Translations under genes and position numbers: made by a program
Notes under the pieces: model-generated
What the model was told of the DNA's origin: nothing
Databases searched by the model: none
What the model saw: the letters and a program-made list of their open reading frames with translations, nothing else
Shown here: one piece after another, positions 40,948 to 48,851 of the stretch
Layout: each line of letters starts with the position of its first letter
Numbering within the stretch: position 1 is the stretch's first letter
DNA from: Methylocella tundrae
Lineage (GTDB): Bacteria; Pseudomonadota; Alphaproteobacteria; Rhizobiales; Beijerinckiaceae
Length of the DNA stretch: 64,000 nucleotides
Assembly (NCBI RefSeq): GCF_901905185.1
Contig: NZ_CABFMQ020000024.1
Span: 1 to 64,000, forward strand
Direction: 5' to 3'

Positions 40948-41505
40948 TCAGGCGGTCACCGGGGCGGTCGCCGAAGGGGGCTGATCGTCGCCGGGCGGCG
41001 TTTGAACCGGCGCCGAAGCCGGCCTCCCAGCCAGCGCCGCTCGGATGGCGTCTTCCTTTGACTTGTCGAAGGATGTGCGCAGGACCGTTCCGCCAACGCC
41101 CTGAAGGTCGGCCAGAACCTTGTCGGTCGTCATTTTCTTGACCAGAACGAACAAAGCGGCGCCGCCCGGGGGCACTGCTTCTGCGACTTCCCGCATGAAA
41201 TCATCGTTGATGCCGAAATCGGTCAGCGATCCGCCAAGCGCGCCCGAGGCGGCTCCGATCGCCGCGCCAACCAGCGGCAGGGCGAACAGCGTTCCGACCA
41301 GAAGCCCCCAAAATGTTCCCGAAAGGGCGCCGGCGGCGGTGGTGTTGATGATCTGGTTGAGCTTGATCTTGCCATCTTCATGCTTGACCGCGACGACGGC
41401 GTCGCCAAGCTCGATCAGATATTCTTTCTGCAACTCGAATAGTTTTTGACGCACTTCTTCCGCCTTCTGCTCCGAAGAGAAAGCGATCACGAGGAGATCA
41501 TTCAT
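40948..41505 (-). CDS. DUF1269 membrane protein with glycine-rich core
   Basis: A 185-residue protein. The start MNDLLVIAFSSEQKAEEVRQKLFELQKEYLIELGDAVVAVKHEDGKIKL and the central segment GALSGTFWGLLVGTLFALPLVGAAIGAASGALGGSLTDFGI, a Gly/Ala-rich double helix, are typical of DUF1269 proteins; a FLVK-like second half (GGAALFVLVKKMTTDKVLADL) follows. The tail (about 155-185) is Pro/Ala/Thr-rich and disordered. DUF1269 proteins are membrane proteins of unknown function, often stress-related. It stands alone; an inverted repeat lies about 50 nt upstream. Confidence 0.82.
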   Translation of the reverse strand: MNDLLVIAFSSEQKAEEVRQKLFELQKEYLIELGDAVVAVKHEDGKIKLNQIINTTAAGALSGTFWGLLVGTLFALPLVGAAIGAASGALGGSLTDFGINDDFMREVAEAVPPGGAALFVLVKKMTTDKVLADLQGVGGTVLRTSFDKSKEDAIRAALAGRPASAPVQTPPGDDQPPSATAPVTA

Positions 41506-41813
41506 TGGCGCGTGCTCCAGTGTTTATCAAAGAGTTTGGGCTGTAAGTGCTGTTTCGCCAGAGGCGACGGCTGGCGAAATGAACCGCCGCTGCCCGCCAA
41601 TTGGCCGCTAGACTAACGCCAATCCCTTAATGATCAACACGCTTATCGGCGCGAGGCTGGAATTTTGCCGCGATCGGCAGCATTGGGGTGATCAAGAATG
41701 ACGTTTTCACGACGTTTTTCACCGCGTTTTTAACGGCGCGCGCCTGCGCGGCCTCTGCTATGAATGCGCGCCGCGTCCTATGATTCCGACGCGGCCGCTG
41801 CCGGAGCTTTGTC
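41506..41813. other. Divergent promoter region, DUF1269 gene and decarboxylase
   Basis: About 300 nt between two divergent genes. It holds the inverted repeat at 41553-41579 and, nearer the decarboxylase, three phased direct repeats with T-tracts at 41701-41735 (ACGTTTTCACG, ACGTTTTTCACC, GCGTTTTTAACG; 11-12 bp steps) that could bend the DNA. No gene is supported here. Confidence 0.45.
41553..41579. repeat. Inverted repeat upstream of the DUF1269 gene
   Basis: Perfect 9-bp arms TTTCGCCAG (41553-41561) and CTGGCGAAA (41571-41579) around a 9-nt loop. It lies 48-74 nt before the DUF1269 start and may be an operator for it. Confidence 0.45.
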
Positions 41814-44168
41814 ATGGATTTCTTCAGACGGTTCACCTTCCTTGTCTGCGCTCCCGCTTTCGACGAAAGAGACCTCGAAGGGCTGCGGCTGCAACAGATC
41901 ATCACCGCGATTGAACAGCATGGCATCGAGGTCGTCCGCGCGAGGCGGATGGAGGACGCCGAAATAGCCGTGCAAACCGACGCCGCGATCGGCTGCATGG
42001 TGATCGACTGGGGCAAGAAAGGCGTCGAAGGCAAGACCGCCGCGCTGATCAATCTCATGCGCCGCCGGGGCCTTGAAATGCCGATCGTCATGCTCGTGCG
42101 CCGCAAGCAGTTTGAAGACATACCAGTCGAGGTGCTGGATTATATCGACGGCTATGTGTTTCTTGCCGAGGAGACGCCTGAATTCATCGCCAAAAATCTT
42201 GTCAGCCGTCTCAAGCAATATGCGGACACGCTGAAGACGCCCTTCTTCGGCGCCCTCGTCGACTATTCCGAAGAAGGCAATCAACTGTGGACCTGTCCCG
42301 GCCACAATGGCGGGATTTTCTATAGCCGCAGCCCGATCGGGCGCATCTTTGTCGAACATCTTGGCGAGGCGATCTTTCGCGACGATCTCGACAATTCGGT
42401 CCTGGAGCTTGGCGATCTCTTGACTCACGAAGGACCGGCTCTTCGCGCGCAGAAAGAAGCCGCCGCTATCTTCGGCGCGGAGAAAACCTATTTCGTTTTG
42501 AACGGCACGTCGTCGTCGAACAAGATTGCGCTATCGGCCCTCGTGACCGAGGGCGATCTCGTGCTTTTCGACCGCAACAATCATAAGGCCGCGCACCACG
42601 GCGCGCTGACCATTTCGGGCGGCGTTCCGATCTATCTTGAGACCGATCGCAACGCTTATGGCCTCATCGGGCCGATCTATCCCGAGGCCCTGGACGAGAC
42701 CCGCATCCGCGAAAAAATCCGCAATAATCCGCTCGTCACGGATAGCGAGGCTTGGCGCAGGGACCGGCCGTTCCGCGTCGCCGTGATCGAGCAATGCACC
42801 TATGACGGCACGATCTACAACGCCAACACGATCTTCGAAAGAATAGGACATCTTTGCGACTATATCCTGTTCGACGAGGCATGGGCGGGATTCATGAAAT
42901 TCCATCCTTTGTACGCCGGCCGCTTCGCGATGGATCTGCGCGGCCTCGGTCCCGACGCGCCGGGGCTCATCGCCACCCAATCGACGCACAAACAGCTTGC
43001 GAGCTTCTCGCAGGCCTCGCAAATCCATGTGAAGGACAGCCATCTCAAGGGCCAGGACCGCTATGTCGGCCATCGCCGCTTCAATGAATCTTTTCTGCTC
43101 TACGCCTCGACCTCTCCGTTCTATCCTTTGTTCGCCTCGCTCGATGTCGGCGCGCAGATGATGAAGGGCCGCTCGGGCGAAGTCCTTTGGGACGACACCA
43201 TCCGGCTTGGCGTCGAACTGCGCAAGAAGATCCGCGCGGTCCGGCGTGAGTTCGAGGAAAAAGAGAAGAATCCGGCGCGCAAATGGTTCTTCGACCCCTT
43301 CGTCCCCGATCGGGTCAGCCTGCCGGAAAGCGCAAGCGAGGGGCCGCGCGAGGTCGCGTGGGAAGATATACCGACGGACGAGCTGACCTCAAATGCGCGC
43401 TATTGGGAGTTCAGCCCCGGTGCGCGATGGCACGGGTTTACGCATGTCGCGGAAGGATTTGCGATCACCGACCCGAACAAGCTGACGCTTCTTACGCCGG
43501 GCTTCGATCGGGCGACGGGCGCTTACGAGGATCATGGCGTTCCGGCTCCCGTCGTCGCGCAATATCTGCGGGAAAATCGCATCGTCCCCGAAAAGAATGA
43601 TCTCAACTCGCTGCTCTTTCTGCTGACGCCCGGCGTTGAATCGAGCAAGGCCTGGACACTCCTCAGCGCGCTTGTCGCCTTCAAAAAACTGCATGACGAC
43701 AATGCGCGGCTCGTCGATGTCATCCCGGAATTCGTCAGGGCGCGGCCTTTACGCTACGCAGGCCTGCGGCTGCGCGACCTGTGCGGCGAGATGCATGCGT
43801 TCTATCGAAGCTGCGGCGTCAGCAAACTGCAGCGAGCCCAGTTCATGCCGGAGCACTTGCCGGAAATGGCGATGGCGCCGCATGATGCGGTGCGCCAGAT
43901 GGTTCGCAACAAGGTAGATTATTTGCCGCTCGACCAGCTTGCGGGACGCATAGCGACGACGCTGTTTGTCGTCTATCCGCCCGGCATCGCGACGATCGTC
44001 CCCGGCGAGCGCATCGGAAATCGCGCGGCGCCTATGCTCGACTATCTCAAAATGTTCGAGCGAAGCGCCAATCTCTTTCCCGGATTTGAAGCCGAGATTC
44101 AGGGGCTCTATCGCGAGATCGAGCCGGACGGCTCTATCCGGTTTTATACCTATGTGGCGCGGGAATAG
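41814..44168 (+). CDS. Orn/Lys/Arg decarboxylase (acid-inducible type)
   Basis: PLP-dependent basic amino-acid decarboxylase of 784 residues, closest in layout to the CadA/SpeF/AdiA fold I group. An N-terminal receiver-like wing domain (1-140) precedes the main domain with TCPGHNGGIFY (161-170), FDEAWAGF (D354) and the PLP-lysine motif QSTHKQLASFSQAS with K393; a C-terminal domain follows. Such enzymes consume a proton per turnover and either raise cytoplasmic pH or make polyamines. Which amino acid is used cannot be read from the sequence. No cognate antiporter gene is adjacent. ATG 41814 begins the conserved wing (MDFFRRFTFLVCAP). It converges with the GNAT gene, 23 nt away. Confidence 0.9.
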   Translation: MDFFRRFTFLVCAPAFDERDLEGLRLQQIITAIEQHGIEVVRARRMEDAEIAVQTDAAIGCMVIDWGKKGVEGKTAALINLMRRRGLEMPIVMLVRRKQFEDIPVEVLDYIDGYVFLAEETPEFIAKNLVSRLKQYADTLKTPFFGALVDYSEEGNQLWTCPGHNGGIFYSRSPIGRIFVEHLGEAIFRDDLDNSVLELGDLLTHEGPALRAQKEAAAIFGAEKTYFVLNGTSSSNKIALSALVTEGDLVLFDRNNHKAAHHGALTISGGVPIYLETDRNAYGLIGPIYPEALDETRIREKIRNNPLVTDSEAWRRDRPFRVAVIEQCTYDGTIYNANTIFERIGHLCDYILFDEAWAGFMKFHPLYAGRFAMDLRGLGPDAPGLIATQSTHKQLASFSQASQIHVKDSHLKGQDRYVGHRRFNESFLLYASTSPFYPLFASLDVGAQMMKGRSGEVLWDDTIRLGVELRKKIRAVRREFEEKEKNPARKWFFDPFVPDRVSLPESASEGPREVAWEDIPTDELTSNARYWEFSPGARWHGFTHVAEGFAITDPNKLTLLTPGFDRATGAYEDHGVPAPVVAQYLRENRIVPEKNDLNSLLFLLTPGVESSKAWTLLSALVAFKKLHDDNARLVDVIPEFVRARPLRYAGLRLRDLCGEMHAFYRSCGVSKLQRAQFMPEHLPEMAMAPHDAVRQMVRNKVDYLPLDQLAGRIATTLFVVYPPGIATIVPGERIGNRAAPMLDYLKMFERSANLFPGFEAEIQGLYREIEPDGSIRFYTYVARE

Positions 44169-44191
44169 CTCTCGTTGGCGGCGCTCCGATT

Positions 44192-44815
44192 TCAATGCAT
44201 CGTCTGCGCGCCGCCTTCGTCCGAGGCGTTTTCGAGCTTGCCCGGAAGCGAGTTGTTTCCAGGTCCGAGAGGTCGCTGCAAGAGGACCGTGTCGGTCCAT
44301 CGTCCGAATTTGAAGCCGACCGATTTCAAAAGGCCGGCGCGCTCGAAGCCCGCCGCCTCGTGCAGACGCAGCGAAGGCGCGTTGGCGCTGTCAACGTAAC
44401 AGATCATCTGGCGGTAGCCGGCGCCGGCGCAGGCCTCGATCAAAGCCGGCAGCAATTTGCGGCCGACGCCGGAATTAAGATGATCTTTATGCACATAGAT
44501 CGAGTGCTTGACGGCGTAGCGATAGGCTGGACGCTTCAGAAATGGAACGGCGTAAGCGTAGCCGATGACGACCCCGCCGAGTTCGGCGACGATGTGGGGA
44601 AGACGGCGTTTCAACATCGCCTTGCGGCGGCGCTTGATGTCGTCCGGATGCAAAGGCTCGGCATTGTAATCGCCGAGGCCGTTCTGGATATGATAGGCAT
44701 AAATGTCGACCATGAAGGGAACGTCCTGCTCGGTCGATGGGCGCACGATGACAGGAAGCGGCTGGTCGAGCATGGGCAAAACGTCCGGCGTAAGATTGCC
44801 CGCCCTATCGAACAT
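44192..44815 (-). CDS. GNAT N-acetyltransferase, phosphinothricin-acetyltransferase-like
   Basis: Up to 207 residues. The GNAT core shows an Arg-Pro start (VIVRPSTEQDVPFMVDIYAYHI), VKHSIYVHKDHLNSGVGRKLLPALI, the acetyl-CoA pyrophosphate loop being HLNSGVGRKLL (R/Q-x-x-G-x-G/A type), and APSLRLHEAAGFERAGLLKSVGFKFGRWTDTVLLQRPL, a very PAT/Bar-like end. These enzymes acetylate phosphinothricin, methionine sulfone or other small amines; natural substrate unknown. ATG 44815 gives the longest product. ATG 44773 (MLDQPLPVIVRPS) is as likely, and it would leave more room for the divergent glucosidase promoter. Confidence 0.87.
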   Translation of the reverse strand: MFDRAGNLTPDVLPMLDQPLPVIVRPSTEQDVPFMVDIYAYHIQNGLGDYNAEPLHPDDIKRRRKAMLKRRLPHIVAELGGVVIGYAYAVPFLKRPAYRYAVKHSIYVHKDHLNSGVGRKLLPALIEACAGAGYRQMICYVDSANAPSLRLHEAAGFERAGLLKSVGFKFGRWTDTVLLQRPLGPGNNSLPGKLENASDEGGAQTMH

Positions 44816-44832
44816 TGAGAGATGAAGATTTT

Positions 44833-46467
44833 ATGACGGCTGCTTCGAGCTCGCCCCGGAATCCTTCGACGCCCGGAGCCTGGTGGCGCGACGGCGTGAT
44901 CTATCAAATCTATCCACGCTCCTTTCAGGACTCGAATGGCGATGGCGTCGGCGATCTCGAAGGGATCAGACGGCGGCTCGATTATCTTGTCTGGCTTGGC
45001 GTCGACGCGATCTGGGTTTCGCCTTTCTATCCGTCGCCGATGTATGATTTCGGCTACGACGTCTCCGATTATTGCGGGGTCGACGCCATCTTCGGATCGC
45101 TCGAAAGCTTCGACGCTCTGGTCGCCGACGCCCATGTGCGCGGGCTGAAAGTCATCCTTGATTTCGTGCCGAACCATAGCTCGATCGAACATCCCTGGTT
45201 CAAGGAGAGCAGGTCAGGGCAGGGGCCCAAGACAGATTGGTACATCTGGCGCGACGGTGCGCCGGGGGGCGGCCCTCCCAACAACTGGATCAGCAATTTC
45301 GGCGGCTCCGCCTGGACCTTCGATGAAGCGCGCGGCCAGTATTATTACCACGCATTCCTGCCCGAACAGCCGGACCTTAATTGGCGCAATCCCGAAGTGC
45401 GCGCCGCCATGCAGGACGTGCTGCGGTTTTGGCTGCGGCGCGGGGTCGACGGCTTTCGCGTCGACGTGATCTGGCATCTCATCAAGGATGAGGCCTTGCG
45501 CGACAATCCGAAAAACCACGCATGGACGCCGAAGCAACCGGAAATCGAACGCTTTCTGCAAATTCATTCGGCGGATCAACCCGAGGTTCATAGCGTGATC
45601 GCGGGGATGCGCGGAGTGCTGGAGGAGTTCGGCGATCGTCTCCTCATCGGCGAAATCTATCTGCCGATGCAGCGGGTGGTCGCCTATTACGGCGAAGCGT
45701 CGGAGAACGGCCTTGGCGGCGCGCATCTGCCATTCAATTTTCAGCTCATCGAGGCGCCGTGGATCGCAACAACGCTTGGCGAGATGATCGAAGTCTATGA
45801 GGGCGCGTTGCCGCCCGGCGCCTGGCCGAACTGGGTGCTCAGCAATCACGATCGCCCGCGCATCGCGGCGCGCGTCGGGCCGCGGCAGGCGCGCGTGGCG
45901 GCGATGCTGCTTTTGACGTTGCGCGGCACGCCGACGCTCTATTATGGCGATGAACTCGGAATTGAAAATGTCGAGATTCCTGAGAGTCGAATCCGCGATC
46001 CCTGGGCTTTGCGCGAGCCGGGCCTCGGCGTCGGACGCGACCCTGAGCGCACGCCGATGCAATGGGACGCAGGCCCCTTCGCCGGTTTCTCGACGGATCA
46101 GCCCTGGCTGCCCCTGACGCCGGACTGGCCCCAGCGCAATGTCGCGGAATTTGGCGCCGACCCAACCTCTATCCTATCGCTCGTGCGCGCGCTTTTGCGT
46201 TATCGCCGCGCGAGGCGATCGTTGTCGCGCGGGAAGTGGCGCCGACTTCCATGCGGCGGCGATCTGCTCGCCTATGAGCGGCGCGATGAAGGCGAGCGAA
46301 CGATTGTCGTGCTGAATTTAGGCGCCGCCGCGCAGGTCTGGCCGATCCCGCCGGATTTGCCAGAATTGAGGATCGTGATTTCAACGAACTGCGATCGGGC
46401 TGGCGAAGCCTCGCGTGGTTCGTCGATCCTTCGCGCCGACGAAGGACTGATGTTTGACGCCTCTTAA
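44833..46467 (+). CDS. GH13 alpha-glucosidase / oligo-1,6-glucosidase family
   Basis: A 544-residue cytoplasmic-looking GH13 enzyme (no signal peptide). The start GAWWRDGVIYQIYPRSFQDSNGDGVGDL and SPFYPSPMYDFGYDVSDY are typical of alpha-glucosidases and related enzymes. The catalytic residues are D211 (GVDGFRVDVIWHL), E274 (LLIGEIYLP) and D340 (WVLSNHDRPRIA). It probably releases glucose from maltodextrins, isomaltose, sucrose or trehalose-like sugars; substrate not determined. It is separate from the glycogen operon but could use its products. ATG 44833 is preferred; an in-frame TTG at 44815 would touch the start of the divergent GNAT gene. Confidence 0.9.
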   Translation: MTAASSSPRNPSTPGAWWRDGVIYQIYPRSFQDSNGDGVGDLEGIRRRLDYLVWLGVDAIWVSPFYPSPMYDFGYDVSDYCGVDAIFGSLESFDALVADAHVRGLKVILDFVPNHSSIEHPWFKESRSGQGPKTDWYIWRDGAPGGGPPNNWISNFGGSAWTFDEARGQYYYHAFLPEQPDLNWRNPEVRAAMQDVLRFWLRRGVDGFRVDVIWHLIKDEALRDNPKNHAWTPKQPEIERFLQIHSADQPEVHSVIAGMRGVLEEFGDRLLIGEIYLPMQRVVAYYGEASENGLGGAHLPFNFQLIEAPWIATTLGEMIEVYEGALPPGAWPNWVLSNHDRPRIAARVGPRQARVAAMLLLTLRGTPTLYYGDELGIENVEIPESRIRDPWALREPGLGVGRDPERTPMQWDAGPFAGFSTDQPWLPLTPDWPQRNVAEFGADPTSILSLVRALLRYRRARRSLSRGKWRRLPCGGDLLAYERRDEGERTIVVLNLGAAAQVWPIPPDLPELRIVISTNCDRAGEASRGSSILRADEGLMFDAS

Positions 46468-46499
46468 ATGACGCCCTTGGCTTGCGGGCGAACGATGCT

Positions 46500-47879
46500 C
46501 TAAGGCCGACCGCCCCCGGGACCGGCGCCGCCCCCGGGACCGGCGCCGCCGCCAGGGCCAAAGCCCCCGCCAGGACCGCCAAATCCTCCCTGCGCCGGAC
46601 CGCCAAATCCTCCGGGGCCCGGGCCGCCCGTGGGGCCGCCGAAGCCGCCCGGAGCTCCAAAGCCCGCGGCGCCCGGCCCTCCGCCGGGGGGGGCAAATCC
46701 GCCTTGACCAGCAGGGTTCGCGATGCCCGCGCCTTCGCGCGTCCCAAAGCCGCCGAGGGCTCCCGGGCGTCCCGGCGCGGTTGACCCGCCGGGATTCTCA
46801 AAAGACCCGTGAGGGCCGAGCGGCGTTAGATGCCGCGATCCGGGCGAGCCGACGCCATTTGGCGCCCCAGCTTTGCCGCCGCCTGGACCATTTGATCCGC
46901 CATTCGATCCGGCATTGCCTGGCGGCGGCCCTGAGTGGCCGGGCTCTCCGGCGCCGCCGCCAAAGCGCACAGAATTGACGCGCCATTCGCCGCCACGGCC
47001 GACCCCGGTTTCGAGTACGGCGAGCACGGTCCGGTTAAGAGGCAGCGCGGCGATGGCGCCGTCATCGACGGGCAATCCCGACCCGAGGCGCAATCCATTG
47101 CTTTGCCGTTCCACGTAGGCTTCGATCGAAAGCTTGGACACGCCGCTTCCGATCAGGGTGCGCTCGCTCTCGCCGTGGGCGACGTCGAAGGCGCCATCGG
47201 TCAAGCGCCCGCGCAACACCGCGCGTTGACCGATAAGGCCGGGATCGACGCGGGTGAGTTTGAGGCCTCCGACCATCGGCGAGCCGTCGGCGGCGATTGC
47301 AATGGGTCCGGCGACCTGTTCGAGGCTCGTCCCACGTTTCTCGATGAGGCTCGCGACAATCGACCCGTCCGGCCGCCGCAGACCGCTGACCGCGACATGA
47401 TCGCCGACGCTCCACCGCCGCTGCGCGGGGGGCAGGCTGGCGATCGACACGGTTTGGCTCAGTACCGTAAGGCTTTTGGCGCCGGCGTTTTCGACGCGGC
47501 CGACAACCTCGCTGGTGACGTTGATGCGACGCGTCGAGAAATGATTGTCGTCCGCGACCGCGACGACGCGCACCACCTGGCCGATCTTGAGGGCGGCCGC
47601 GGAGGCGTCTTCGCCGTCGATTTTGACGGTCACATCCTTCGGATAGGCGATGCGCAGATCATTGACGATAATGCTGCCAAAGCGCCGGATCGTCCCGATG
47701 ACGCCGGTGCCGCCGATGCCGCGATCGCCGTCATCCTCGTTTCCCGAGGTCGCGCCGGTGCCGCCAATGCCCTGATCGCGCGGTCCTGCGATGCCGCGCG
47801 GCGCCCAGCCCGCGACGCCGGGCAGCGCCGCGAAAATGGCAAGAAAGCTTCTGCGGCTTAATGGAGGCGGGACGCTCAA
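46500..47879 (-). CDS. DUF5666 protein with Tat-like signal and Gly/Pro-rich tail
   Basis: A 459-residue exported protein of unknown function. The N-terminus SVPPPLSRRSFLAIFAALPGVAG has a twin-arginine S-R-R-S-F-L motif and a hydrophobic stretch. After two GIGGTG repeats with an acidic linker come several DUF5666-like beta modules (GSIIVNDLRI... GQVVRVVAVADD, and similar VGDHVAVSGLRRPDGSIVASLI). The last ~150 residues are almost only Gly, Pro, Ala and Phe (PGGFGGPTGGPGPGGFGG type). The start is TTG 47879; its TGA overlap with the upstream stop (TTGA) and an AAGG 4 nt before support this. It is cotranscribed with the DUF6502 gene, its usual partner in Proteobacteria. Confidence 0.82.
   Translation of the reverse strand: MSVPPPLSRRSFLAIFAALPGVAGWAPRGIAGPRDQGIGGTGATSGNEDDGDRGIGGTGVIGTIRRFGSIIVNDLRIAYPKDVTVKIDGEDASAAALKIGQVVRVVAVADDNHFSTRRINVTSEVVGRVENAGAKSLTVLSQTVSIASLPPAQRRWSVGDHVAVSGLRRPDGSIVASLIEKRGTSLEQVAGPIAIAADGSPMVGGLKLTRVDPGLIGQRAVLRGRLTDGAFDVAHGESERTLIGSGVSKLSIEAYVERQSNGLRLGSGLPVDDGAIAALPLNRTVLAVLETGVGRGGEWRVNSVRFGGGAGEPGHSGPPPGNAGSNGGSNGPGGGKAGAPNGVGSPGSRHLTPLGPHGSFENPGGSTAPGRPGALGGFGTREGAGIANPAGQGGFAPPGGGPGAAGFGAPGGFGGPTGGPGPGGFGGPAQGGFGGPGGGFGPGGGAGPGGGAGPGGGRP
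46512..46549 (-). repeat. 18-bp tandem repeat in the DUF5666 gene tail
   Basis: Two nearly exact copies of an 18-bp unit (core CCCCCGGGACCGGCGCCG on the plus strand) encode GAGPGG-type hexapeptides at the C-terminus. It is in frame and is likely length-variable between strains. Confidence 0.6.
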
Positions 47880-48748
47880 GACGCCTTGTCTCCCCGGGCC
47901 TCGATCTGCGGCGCGTCCTCGGCGGAGGCGTCCTCGTCGCGATAGATATAAACCCCCATGATCCAGCGGTGACGGCCGCCGGGATCCTGCGCGCAAGCCG
48001 CATGGGCCTCGCGATTAGCCTCCTGCAAGGCCGCTACGGCGATTTCGCGGGAGCGTTTCTCGAGGCTCTCGGCCAAACCGTCCGACAATCCATCGTAATG
48101 CACCGCCCGCTCCAGGAAGCGCGGGCCTTCGCCGAGCACATTGGCGACCGCCGCCGCAACGTGATCATGCAGATTGCGTCCAAAATAATAGAGCTGCTGA
48201 TCCGAGCCGCCCTGCGGCACGAAGGCCGACTCGGCGAGGACAATGCGGCCGTCGGCGTCAATCTCGACGAGCTTGCGGTCGAGCCATTCGTCGAGCACGG
48301 CGCGCGGGCGAACGTCGCGCGTGACGGATGCGACAAGAGCCTCGAACGAAGGCTCTGCGCAGCCTTGATCGGCGGCGCGCGCCAGGGCGAGCGGGCGGCC
48401 CTCGGAGTCGGTGAATTCGGGCGCGGCGAGCCAGCGCGCAATGATGCGGCTCGCGCGCGAAACGGCGGCGGGCGTGGCGCTGATCGGCGCGCCGGCGCCG
48501 CGCAGACGACGCACTTCCTTGCGGTGAATGCCCGTGAGGAGGCTGACGCGGCTGTCTGTCTGCTCCTTATCGGGCAGGGCGAAATCATATTCCGCGACGT
48601 TCACGTAAAGCTCACGCAGAAGATCGACGAGGCCGGGAAAGGTCATTCCGCTCCGGATGAACAGCCGAACGAGCGGGCGCAGCAGTCGGGCGATCGGTGC
48701 GTGCAGCCTGTCTGCGCTCGGCGGCGCGTTGTTTCGCGGATGATCCAT
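47876..48748 (-). CDS. DUF6502 family protein, probable HTH regulator
   Basis: A 290-residue protein. The first 85 residues hold an HTH-like segment: LLRPLVRLFIRSGMTFPGLVDLLRELYVNVAEYDF then SRVSLLTGIHRKEVRRLRG, a helix-turn-helix pattern in which TGIHRKEVRRL would be the recognition helix. The rest (90-290) is a DUF6502 body (WLAAPEFTDSEGRPLAL, LDEWLDRKLVEIDADGRIVLAESAFVPQG, HDHVAAAVANVLGEGPRFLERAVHYDGLS) with no known activity. It overlaps the DUF5666 gene at the stop/start. ATG 48748 is chosen; an upstream in-frame start at 48853 would run through three palindromes. Those palindromes begin 27 nt upstream of the ATG, which suggests autoregulation. Confidence 0.82.
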   Translation of the reverse strand: MDHPRNNAPPSADRLHAPIARLLRPLVRLFIRSGMTFPGLVDLLRELYVNVAEYDFALPDKEQTDSRVSLLTGIHRKEVRRLRGAGAPISATPAAVSRASRIIARWLAAPEFTDSEGRPLALARAADQGCAEPSFEALVASVTRDVRPRAVLDEWLDRKLVEIDADGRIVLAESAFVPQGGSDQQLYYFGRNLHDHVAAAVANVLGEGPRFLERAVHYDGLSDGLAESLEKRSREIAVAALQEANREAHAACAQDPGGRHRWIMGVYIYRDEDASAEDAPQIEARGDKAS

Positions 48749-48773
48749 TGATTGACCGTATGACGGAAATCGG

Positions 48774-48792
48774 TGTGGGACACAATCCCACA
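48774..48792. promoter_or_regulatory. Palindromic operator candidate, site 1
   Basis: TGTGGGA-CACAA-TCCCACA, perfect 7-bp arms; core GTGGG-N7-CCCAC at 48775-48791. It is the nearest site to the DUF6502 start. Confidence 0.65.
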
Positions 48793-48802
48793 AATCGCAT
48801 TG

Positions 48803-48823
48803 ACGTGGGAAAATTACCCACGT
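48803..48823. promoter_or_regulatory. Palindromic operator candidate, site 2
   Basis: ACGTGGG-AAAATTA-CCCACGT, perfect 7-bp arms; core GTGGG-N7-CCCAC at 48805-48821. Its centre is 30 bp from that of site 1. Confidence 0.65.
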
Positions 48824-48830
48824 AATGTCT

Positions 48831-48851
48831 GCGTGTGAAATATTCCCACGC
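48831..48851. promoter_or_regulatory. Palindromic operator candidate, site 3
   Basis: GCGTGTG-AAATATT-CCCACGC, same 7-nt spacer, one arm diverged (GTGTG for GTGGG); core 48833-48849. Its centre is 28 bp from that of site 2. Confidence 0.6.

Noticed and set aside
41627-42121. Reverse frame rich in Lys/Val/Ala near the decarboxylase start (histone-like look)
   Set aside because: Overlaps the decarboxylase start on the opposite strand and the repeated T-tracts explain the Lys-rich translation.
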